A DNA stretch of 56,737 nt. Source: REEB95 sp050729835 (GTDB lineage: Bacteria; Pseudomonadota; Alphaproteobacteria; ATCC43930; CGMCC-115725). The notes beneath the pieces were generated by a model. It saw nothing but the letters and a program-made list of their open reading frames with translations, did no database searches and was not told the origin of the DNA. Below are positions 7,609 to 13,425 of the stretch, in pieces; the first letter of the stretch is position 1; each line of letters begins with the position of its first letter. Where the stretch lies: NCBI GenBank assembly GCA_050729835.1, contig JBOHLS010000017.1, positions 1 to 56,737 on the forward strand. The letters are read 5' to 3'. The translations under genes and the position numbers were made by a program.

Positions 7609-8588
7609 CCGCGCCCGCGCTCAGCATCGTCATTCCGGTCTACAATGGCGCCCGCAGCATCGGCGCGCTGGTCGGCGCCCTTCAGGCGCTCGCCGTGCCT
7701 GGCGGCCACGAGATCGTGCTGGTCAACGATTGCAGCCCGGACGACAGCCTGGAAATCTGCCGCGGCCTGCTGGCGCGCGCGCAGGTGCCGATCACGCTGG
7801 TCGAGCTGGCGCGCAATTTCGGCGAGCACAACGCCGTGATGGCCGGACTGCGCGAGGCGCGCGGCGCGCACGTCGTCACCATGGACGACGATCTGCAGAA
7901 CCCGCCGACCGCGGTGTTGCGGTTGCTCGAACACGCGCAGCGTAGCGGCGCCGACGTGGTCTATGCCCGGCCGATCGACAAACGGCATTCCGGGTGGCGC
8001 AATCTCGGCAGCCGCTTCACCAACCGCATCGCCGATTTCGTCCTCGACAAACCGAAGGGCCTCTATCTTTCGAGCTTCCGCTGCATCAGCGCCTTCGCCG
8101 TAAGCCAAGCGATCGCCTACGAAGGACCGTTCCCGTATGTCGACGGGCTGCTGCTCCAGGTCACGCAGCGCGTCGACAGCCTGGCGGTCGAGCACCTGCC
8201 GCGCCCGCACGGCAGCAGCAACTATACGCTGCGCCGGCTGGTGCGGCTGTGGCTCAGCATGTTCGTCAATTTCTCGGTGATGCCGCTGCGGCTGTCGACC
8301 TTCACCGGCATCGGGCTCAGCATCCTCGGCATGGTCGGCGCCGCCTGGGCGGCCGCGGTGGCGCTGTTCTTCGAGACGACGCCGCCCGGCTGGGCGTCGC
8401 TTACCGTCGCGGTGATGCTGCTCTCGGGCGTGCAGCTGCTGATCCTCGGCCTGCTCGGCGAATACCTCGGCCGGCTCTATCTGACAGTCAACCGCAAGCC
8501 GCAGACCGTTATCCGCGCGGTGAGCCGCAGCGCGGCGGCCGAGCCCGGCCAGCGGCGCAGCGCCGGCGGCGCGATACGGCGGGTGTGA
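7605..8588 (+). CDS. ArnC/GtrB-like polyprenyl-phosphate glycosyltransferase (GT2)
   Basis: A 327-residue family 2 glycosyltransferase. It begins with LSIVIPVYNG (about 5-14) and carries the nucleotide-sugar/metal motif MDDDLQNPP (about 91-99). Two membrane segments near the C-terminus (about 230-255 and 265-290), with LGEYLGRLYLTVNRKPQ between membrane and tail, are the hallmark of the DPM1/ArnC/GtrB group that loads a sugar onto undecaprenyl phosphate at the cytoplasmic face. The ATG overlaps the preceding stop (ATGA) and its own TGA overlaps the next ATG. It likely makes the donor used by the GT39-like enzyme, after flipping by the small transporter encoded next. Confidence 0.9.
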   Translation: MTAPALSIVIPVYNGARSIGALVGALQALAVPGGHEIVLVNDCSPDDSLEICRGLLARAQVPITLVELARNFGEHNAVMAGLREARGAHVVTMDDDLQNPPTAVLRLLEHAQRSGADVVYARPIDKRHSGWRNLGSRFTNRIADFVLDKPKGLYLSSFRCISAFAVSQAIAYEGPFPYVDGLLLQVTQRVDSLAVEHLPRPHGSSNYTLRRLVRLWLSMFVNFSVMPLRLSTFTGIGLSILGMVGAAWAAAVALFFETTPPGWASLTVAVMLLSGVQLLILGLLGEYLGRLYLTVNRKPQTVIRAVSRSAAAEPGQRRSAGGAIRRV

Positions 8589-8932
8589 TGCCGGCGCTTC
8601 TGCCCTATTACGCCGCGCTGTTCGGCGGCATTCTGATTGCGGTCTGCGGCCAGCTTCTGCTCAAGGTCGGCGTTCAGGACACGCCCGACTTCGTCGCCCA
8701 GATCACCGACGGCTTCACCATCGCCGGCATCGGATGCTACGGCGCCGCTGCCTTGCTCTACCTCATCGCCATCCGCAAGATTCCGCTCTCGATCGCCTAT
8801 CCGTCGGTCGCGGTTAGCTATATTGTCGTTGCGCTGGTGGCGCATTTCTTCTGGAACGAGACGCTGACCGGCGGCAAGGTCGTCGCCATTCTGCTCATCC
8901 TCGCCGGCGTCGCGCTGCTCCACCGCGCTTGA
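8588..8932 (+). CDS. Small EamA/SMR-type membrane transporter (ArnE/ArnF-like)
   Basis: A 114-residue protein with four hydrophobic helices (about 6-26, 38-58, 66-86, 92-111), the size and pattern of the small multidrug resistance/EamA half-transporters. The third helix region has IPLSIAYPSVAVSYIVVALV, and the last ends VVAILLILAGVALLH. Such proteins beside ArnC/GtrB-like enzymes are thought to flip undecaprenyl-linked sugars. The ATG overlaps the GT2 stop. Its 3' end overlaps the convergent merR-like gene by 38 bp, which suggests that the neighbouring cassette arrived or was trimmed here. Confidence 0.85.
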   Translation: MPALLPYYAALFGGILIAVCGQLLLKVGVQDTPDFVAQITDGFTIAGIGCYGAAALLYLIAIRKIPLSIAYPSVAVSYIVVALVAHFFWNETLTGGKVVAILLILAGVALLHRA

Positions 8933-9368
8933 GCCGGACCGAACCGCGTGGCGACAGAGCGGGCGCATCGGCCAGCGCCTCGATCACCGGACAGCTGGGC
9001 TCGCCACCCGTCGTACACCGCTTCACCGCGTTTCCGAGGACGCGTTCCATCATTCGCAGGTCGACGATCTTCGCGCGCACATCGGCCAGATGCGCGGCGG
9101 CAACCTCGCGCGCTTCGACGCAGGGGCCGCCACGCTGCCGCGCCAGCGTCAGCAGCGTGCGCACGTCGTCGAGGGTGAAACCCAGCTCGCGTGCGCGCCG
9201 CACGAAGGCAAGGCGTCGAACGTCATCGTCGCCGTAAAGCCGGTAGCGCCCGGCGGAACGCGGCGCGCGTGGCATCAACCCGACGTGCTCGTAATAGCGC
9301 ACGGTCTCGATCTTGCAGCCCGTGCGCCGCGACAGCTCGCCGATGGTCATTGCCGCCGATCCGCTCAT
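8895..9368 (-). CDS. merR: MerR-family metal-responsive regulator (mercury type)
   Basis: A 157-residue MerR protein. The winged HTH is at the N-terminus (about 7-50: TIGELSRRTGCKIETVRYYE, then GRYRLY), followed by the dimerisation helix. Cys83, Cys118 and Cys126 lie where mercury-type MerR has Cys82, Cys117 and Cys126 (motifs GGPCVEA, KRC, SCPVI). The Cys118-Cys126 gap is one residue shorter than in Tn501 MerR, so a different soft metal is possible. The ATG at 9368 has GGAGG four bases upstream; a second ATG at 9350 is less well placed. It is divergent from the merT-like gene across a MerR-type operator. The arginine-rich tail (RRRRG) overlaps the convergent transporter gene. Confidence 0.88.
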   Translation of the reverse strand: MSGSAAMTIGELSRRTGCKIETVRYYEHVGLMPRAPRSAGRYRLYGDDDVRRLAFVRRARELGFTLDDVRTLLTLARQRGGPCVEAREVAAAHLADVRAKIVDLRMMERVLGNAVKRCTTGGEPSCPVIEALADAPALSPRGSVRLKRGGAARRRRG

Positions 9369-9391
9369 GGCGCCTCCGAAAAAATAACCGC

Positions 9392-9422
9392 TTGAGTCTA
9401 TAGCGACTATAGAGTGTAGCGT
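9392..9422 (+). promoter_or_regulatory. MerR-type promoter/operator with 19-bp spacer
   Basis: TTGAGT (9392-9397) and TAGCGT (9417-9422) are separated by 19 bp, the long spacer typical of promoters that MerR proteins activate by DNA distortion. Inside it an inverted repeat, AGTCTATAG (9395-9403) and CTATAGAGT (9407-9415) with a 3-bp centre, has one mismatch. It lies between the divergent merR-like and merT-like genes. Confidence 0.75.
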
Positions 9423-9451
9423 GACCCCGCCGCGAATCCCAGGAGTACGCG

Positions 9452-9820
9452 ATGTCGGACGAACTGAAATCGGAATCCGCCTCACCCGGGCGCCTTGAGT
9501 TGCTGCGCGCCATCGGACCAGTGGCGTTCGCGGCTGGCGGTCTGGCTGCGGCCTTCGGCGCGGCATCCTGCTGCGCCATTCCAATGCTGCTCGGCGGCAT
9601 CGGTTTGGGCAGCCTCGGCTCGGCGATGTTCATGCCCGTACTTGCGCCCTTTCAGTCCTATCTGCTCGTCGCGGCACTGCTCTGCCTCGTCGCCGGCGGC
9701 GCACTGCTGTGGCGACACGATTCTTGTGCGCGGCGCGGCGCGCGGGCGGCAACGACGATCACCGTGATCGGATTGGCGCTGGGCGCCGTTCTGTTGGCGC
9801 TGGGCTTCACCTACGGCTGA
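9452..9820 (+). CDS. merT: MerT-like mercuric/metal transport protein
   Basis: A 122-residue inner-membrane protein with three hydrophobic helices (about 21-52, 65-86, 101-120). The first helix contains the vicinal pair Cys40-Cys41 (GAASCCAIPMLLGGIGLG), the signature used by MerT to take Hg(II) from MerP. A further Cys92 lies in the loop after helix 2 (RHDSCARRG), where MerT normally has a second cysteine pair, so that site is reduced. The start ATG follows AGGAG by six bases and lies 30 bases after the MerR-type -10. No MerP or MerA follows; two small cysteine-rich proteins do. Confidence 0.82.
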   Translation: MSDELKSESASPGRLELLRAIGPVAFAAGGLAAAFGAASCCAIPMLLGGIGLGSLGSAMFMPVLAPFQSYLLVAALLCLVAGGALLWRHDSCARRGARAATTITVIGLALGAVLLALGFTYG

Positions 9821-9865
9821 GAACGCGAGAACGCAATGTCACGACCACGGCAAAGGGAGACCACC

Positions 9866-10036
9866 ATGGAAACGATCAAAGTCACGCTCTGCCCCGCCTG
9901 CGGCGGCTGTCCGTCGGTCGAGATCACCGCGGACGGCGTCACCATCGGCGAGGACCGCAACACCGTGCGGCTGACGCATGCCGAGTGGAACGACCTCGTC
10001 GCGCGCGTCAAGCGCGGCGAGCTGCGCCAAGTTTGA
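9866..10036 (+). CDS. Small CPACGGCP protein of the mer-like cassette
   Basis: A 56-residue protein I do not recognise. Its N-terminus has the thiol-rich motif CPACGGCP (about residues 9-16), likely a soft-metal site, then a beta-rich stretch (VEITADGVTIGED) and a basic amphipathic end (WNDLVARVKRGELRQV). No signal peptide or membrane segment is present, so it is probably cytoplasmic. The ATG at 9866 has AAAGGGAGA just upstream and is preferred over the ATG at 9836, which has no ribosome-binding site. Its stop overlaps the probable TTG start of the next gene. A role as a metallochaperone downstream of the MerT-like importer is inference. Confidence 0.7.
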   Translation: METIKVTLCPACGGCPSVEITADGVTIGEDRNTVRLTHAEWNDLVARVKRGELRQV

Positions 10037-10239
10037 ACACGATCTTGATCACCGAATCGGTGATCACCTGCCCGATCTGCGGCGCGGTGCGGCGCGAGAC
10101 AATGCCGATCGACGCCTGCGTGATCGTATATTCCTGCGCCGCATGTGGTGCGGTGCTGCGGCCGAAATCCGGCACCTGCTGCGTTTTCTGCTCCTATGGC
10201 TCGGTGCCGTGCCCGCCGACGCAAGCGGCAGACGGCTAG
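10033..10239 (+). CDS. GDCCVxC-family small cysteine-rich protein
   Basis: A 68-residue protein of the family named for a GDCCVxC motif, which is often found near merT-like genes and in some organisms has selenocysteine in the motif. Here the core reads GTCCVFCSYGSVPCPPTQ, with Thr in place of Asp and ordinary cysteines. Two more CxxC pairs (TCPICG near residue 14 and CAACG near 37) give at least eight cysteines in all. The likely start is TTG at 10033, overlapping the preceding stop as TTGA; it gives the usual short N-terminus before the first CxxC. A GTG at 10060 is the alternative. The stop overlaps that of the convergent aminotransferase gene. Function is unknown; thiol-based metal binding is likely. 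Confidence 0.75.
   Translation: MNTILITESVITCPICGAVRRETMPIDACVIVYSCAACGAVLRPKSGTCCVFCSYGSVPCPPTQAADG
10047..10065. repeat. 19-bp palindrome at the start of the GDCCVxC gene
   Basis: GATCACCGA (10047-10055) and TCGGTGATC (10057-10065) are a perfect 9-bp inverted repeat around a single A. It lies within codons 5-11 of the GDCCVxC gene. A one-base centre is poor for a hairpin and better for a dimeric protein site, but it may also be a chance effect of codon choice. Confidence 0.45.
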
Positions 10240-11357
10240 ATCAACTCTTTCACCGCCGCGATCACCCGCGCCACGTCAGCCGTGCCGAGCTCGGGCCATA
10301 TCGGCAGGCTGAGGACCTCGCGTGCGGCGCGCTCGCTTTCGGCGAGGCCGCCGGGATCGAGCGCGACGCGGCCGCGGTAGGCGGGCTGGAGGTGAACCGG
10401 CACGGGATAATGAACCGCGGTGCCGATGCCGGCGCGGTCGAGCGCCGCGCGCAGCCCGTCGCGCCGCCGTGCGCGCACGACATACTGGTGAAAGACATGC
10501 GTCGCATCCGGCCGGCGTGCCGGCAAGCCGAGCCCGGTCTTGGCGAGGCCGCGATCGTAACGCGCGGCGGTGGCGGCACGGCGGCCATTGGCACGGTCGA
10601 GCCCCGTCAGTTTGACGCGCAGCACCGCCGCCTGGAGTGGATCGAGCCGCGTGTTCATCCCCGGCGTCACGCTGACATAGCGTTCGCGCCAACCATATTC
10701 ACGCAGCTCGCGTAGGCGTGTCGCCAGCGCATCGTCATGGGTCAGGACCGCGCCGCCGTCGCCGAAAGCCCCCAGATTCTTGGTCGGATAGAAGCTGAAA
10801 CAGGCGGCATCGCCGAAGGACCCGAGCCGCCTGCCGCCCAGCGCGGCACCGTGGCTTTGGGCGCAATCCTCGATCAGCTTGACGCCGTGTCGCCGCGTCA
10901 GTTTCACGATGGCGCCAAGATCGGCCGCCTGACCGTAGAGATGCACCGCGATCGCCGCGCCGACGCGCCGGCCGCCGGTCAGCGCGCGTTCGAGCGCGGC
11001 CGGCGCCACCGTATAGGTCGCCGGATCGATGTCGAGCAGCAGCGGCGCCAAGCCGGCAAGCTCGATTGCCGCCACGGTGGCGACCGCAGTGTGCGACGCC
11101 GTGGCCACCAGCATCCCCGGCGGCAGGCCGAGCGCGCGCAGCGCGATCACCAGCGCATCGGTGCCCGAGCCGACACCGACAGCATGGCGGCAGCCGATAT
11201 AGGCCGCGAACTCGCGCTCGAAGGCTGCGACCTCGGGGCCGAGGACGTAGCGGCCACTCGCCAGCACACGCGCCACCGCGCGATCGAGGCGCGGCCGCGC
11301 CGCGCGATAGGACGCGAGCGGCGCCGCCTGGAGAACGGATTTGCGCCGCATCGCCAT
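10236..11357 (-). CDS. DegT/DnrJ/EryC1-family sugar aminotransferase
   Basis: A 373-residue PLP-dependent aminotransferase of the fold-type I group that aminates nucleotide-linked keto sugars (ArnB, WecE and relatives). The PLP lysine is in FYPTKNLGAFGDGG (about residues 188-201), and the cofactor-binding IEDCAQSHGA (about 163-172) and GVGSGTDAL (about 61-69) are present. Length matches the family (about 370-390). It lies four bases downstream of the epimerase gene on the same strand, so the two are surely one operon. Together with the GT2, EamA and GT39 genes across the mer-like cassette, it suggests production of an amino sugar for surface modification (inference). Confidence 0.9.
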   Translation of the reverse strand: MAMRRKSVLQAAPLASYRAARPRLDRAVARVLASGRYVLGPEVAAFEREFAAYIGCRHAVGVGSGTDALVIALRALGLPPGMLVATASHTAVATVAAIELAGLAPLLLDIDPATYTVAPAALERALTGGRRVGAAIAVHLYGQAADLGAIVKLTRRHGVKLIEDCAQSHGAALGGRRLGSFGDAACFSFYPTKNLGAFGDGGAVLTHDDALATRLRELREYGWRERYVSVTPGMNTRLDPLQAAVLRVKLTGLDRANGRRAATAARYDRGLAKTGLGLPARRPDATHVFHQYVVRARRRDGLRAALDRAGIGTAVHYPVPVHLQPAYRGRVALDPGGLAESERAAREVLSLPIWPELGTADVARVIAAVKELI

Positions 11358-11360
11358 CGC

Positions 11361-12356
11361 TCAGAGATAGGGCGCGAGGTTGGCGCGATAATAGTCGAGC
11401 GCGCGAACCAACCCGTCCTCGAGCGCGACGCGCGGCTTCCAGCCGGTGAGGCGGCGGAACCGCCGGTCGTCGGCGTGATAGTCGCCGATGTCGATGCGCT
11501 TGCGTGCCGCCGGAAACGGCTCGATCGTGTAATCGCCGCCGCCATTGGCGGCAACCAGCGCCTCGGCCAGCCGCTTGAGGGCGACGCGACGACCACCGCC
11601 GATATTGAACACGCCGCCTTCGGCCTTCGGCGCCGCGCCGGCGAGAAGCAAGGCATCGACCGCATCGTCGACATAGGTCAGGTCGCGCAGCTGCTCGCCT
11701 TCCCAGACCTCGAACGGCCGCCCTTCGAGCACCGCCCGCAACCAGACTCCGAGAAACGTCTGGCGGGCGTCCTTGATCCGCATGCGCGGGCCATAGGTGT
11801 TGGTCAGGCGCAGCACCGCCGATTTGACGCCGTACACGTTGCGATAGAGCGTGTGATAGCCCTCGGCGGCAAGCTTGTGAACGCCGTTCACGTCGACCGG
11901 CGCGAGCGGATGCTGCTCGTCGACCGGCAGGTAATTCGGCTTGCCATAGACCTGCCGGGTCGAGGCGAAGACCACCGCAATCTTCGGCGCCGCCTGGCGG
12001 CAGGCTTCGAGCAGGCGCAACGCCACGCGGCAGTTGAGGTCGAGATCGTCCAGGGGCGCGTCCATCGAACCCTGGTGACTGGTCTGGGCGGCCAGATTGA
12101 AAAGATAGTCGCGGCCCTCAACCAACGGAATGGCGTCGGTTTCGCGTAGGTCGGCGACCGCGACCGCGATGCGGCCGGGCGCGCCTTCAAGGTTGTGCCG
12201 GTTGCCGCCCAAATCGGGCAGCAGGGCGTCGACCACCAATACCTCGGCGCCGAGACCGCCGAGCCGGCGCGCCAGGTTCGAGCCGATGAAGCCGAGGCCG
12301 CCGGCAACGGTCACCCGCGCGCCGGCGAACGCGGCGCGTAGCGTCGCCTCGATCAT
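11361..12356 (-). CDS. NAD-dependent sugar epimerase/dehydratase with Asn at the catalytic Tyr position
   Basis: A 331-residue extended short-chain dehydrogenase. The NAD-binding motif is GGLGFIG (about 17-23), the SDR Ser/Thr region reads FASTRQVYG, and the region after it is LRLTNTYGPRM. The usual YxxxK catalytic pair appears as NGVHK, so Asn replaces the Tyr while Lys is kept. I recall similar DVNGxxK sequences in some nucleotide-sugar epimerases, so this may be a real subfamily rather than a dead enzyme. The ATG at 12356 is preceded by GGAG eight bases upstream; an upstream in-frame extension is not needed. It precedes the aminotransferase in a two-gene operon. Confidence 0.86.
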   Translation of the reverse strand: MIEATLRAAFAGARVTVAGGLGFIGSNLARRLGGLGAEVLVVDALLPDLGGNRHNLEGAPGRIAVAVADLRETDAIPLVEGRDYLFNLAAQTSHQGSMDAPLDDLDLNCRVALRLLEACRQAAPKIAVVFASTRQVYGKPNYLPVDEQHPLAPVDVNGVHKLAAEGYHTLYRNVYGVKSAVLRLTNTYGPRMRIKDARQTFLGVWLRAVLEGRPFEVWEGEQLRDLTYVDDAVDALLLAGAAPKAEGGVFNIGGGRRVALKRLAEALVAANGGGDYTIEPFPAARKRIDIGDYHADDRRFRRLTGWKPRVALEDGLVRALDYYRANLAPYL

Positions 12357-12453
12357 AGGCCCGGCTCCGGCGCGGCGAAACTCAGCGTCATGGCCCGGAT
12401 GTTTGCCGAGTCGCACTTGCCGCGCAAGGCGCGGCTGTGATTTCCTGAGCGCC

Positions 12454-13077
12454 ATGCCGTCGTGGCGTGTAGCGGTACGGTGGGCGGCGCTGGCCGTCGC
12501 CTTGCTGATGCCGGCCGGATGCGGCCGGCCGCATTATCGCCCGGCACCGGTCGTCTATCTGCCGCCGGCGGCCTGTCGCGCCAATCTCGACCGACTGCAC
12601 GTCAGCTACGTGACAGCGGAAGCGCCCGAAGGCCCGTGCCCGGTCTATGACGCGGTGCGCGTGAGCGCGGACGGCGTGCCCTGGAACCAGCCAGGCCTCG
12701 TCACCTGCGACCTGGCGCTCCGGCTCGAGCGGTTCATCCGCGAAATCGTCGAGCCGGCGGCGCAACGCTATCTCCACGCCTCCGTGATCCAGCTGCGCCA
12801 TTTCGGCACCTATGCGTGCCGCGGCCAGCCCAACGGCGAATGGAGCGAGCACGCCAAGGGCGACGCCATCGACGTCGCCGGCTTCGTGCTCGACAACGGC
12901 GAAATCGTGACGGTCGAGCGCGACTGGCGGGGTGGCGGGCCGAAAAGCGATTTCCTGCACGCGGTGGCGCGCGGCGCCTGCGGCTTGTTCAGCGTCGTGC
13001 TGACGCCGAGCACCAACTACGACCACCACAACCACATCCATCTCGATATCGGCCCATGGAAGGATTGCAGCGTGTGA
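12454..13077 (+). CDS. Extensin-like zinc-peptidase-fold lipoprotein
   Basis: A 207-residue protein with a hydrophobic N-terminal signal (about 7-22) ending in MPAGC, a plausible lipobox with Cys23. The rest matches the extensin-like C-terminal domain family, which has the VanY/D-Ala-D-Ala peptidase-like fold. The metal site is visible as SEHAKGDAIDVAGF (His and Asp) and HHNHIHLDIG near the C-terminus. Cysteines around the domain may form disulfides in the periplasm. It probably acts on or binds peptidoglycan, which is inference. It is divergent from the epimerase across 97 bp and convergent with the S4-domain gene. Confidence 0.85.
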   Translation: MPSWRVAVRWAALAVALLMPAGCGRPHYRPAPVVYLPPAACRANLDRLHVSYVTAEAPEGPCPVYDAVRVSADGVPWNQPGLVTCDLALRLERFIREIVEPAAQRYLHASVIQLRHFGTYACRGQPNGEWSEHAKGDAIDVAGFVLDNGEIVTVERDWRGGGPKSDFLHAVARGACGLFSVVLTPSTNYDHHNHIHLDIGPWKDCSV

Positions 13078-13086
13078 CCGGCAGCA

Positions 13087-13425
13087 TCAGACGCCGACTT
13101 CTTCCTCGAACAGGGCGACCCAGGGCTCGCGCGGAATCGGCTGCGGCGGCGCCGGCTCGTGATAGAGCAGCCGTGCCGCCGCCGGATTGCCGCGGCGTTC
13201 GCCGAGCGCCATGACGCGCAACCGGTGGCGCCAGCGTCCCCGCTCGATCATAAGCCAGTCGCCGACCCGAACGGGATGATGCGGCTTGAACGCCGCCATG
13301 CCGCTAATGGCGACGCGGCCTTCGGCGCACAGCCGCGCCGCAGCGGAGCGCGTGCGGGCCAAGCGCGCGAACCACAGGAACTTGTCGAGCCGCAAGGTCG
13401 GGACGCCGCCGCCGTCAGTGGACAA
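13087..13425 (-). CDS. S4-domain RNA-binding protein (Hsp15-like)
   Basis: A 112-residue protein with an S4 RNA-binding domain at about residues 10-60 (LRLDKFLWFARLARTRSAAA, then GRVAISG and VRVGDWLMI) and a basic tail typical of the Hsp15/YrfH group, which bind free 50S subunits carrying nascent chains. I choose TTG at 13425 as start because GGGAG lies seven bases upstream and the resulting N-terminus fits the family. This start overlaps the last 11 bases of the helicase gene in another frame. The two genes are commonly paired in Alphaproteobacteria. Confidence 0.83.
   Translation of the reverse strand: MSTDGGGVPTLRLDKFLWFARLARTRSAAARLCAEGRVAISGMAAFKPHHPVRVGDWLMIERGRWRHRLRVMALGERRGNPAAARLLYHEPAPPQPIPREPWVALFEEEVGV

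Noticed and set aside
10033..10239. Selenoprotein version of the GDCCVxC family
   Set aside because: All motif positions are encoded by cysteine codons; no in-frame TGA exists within the gene.
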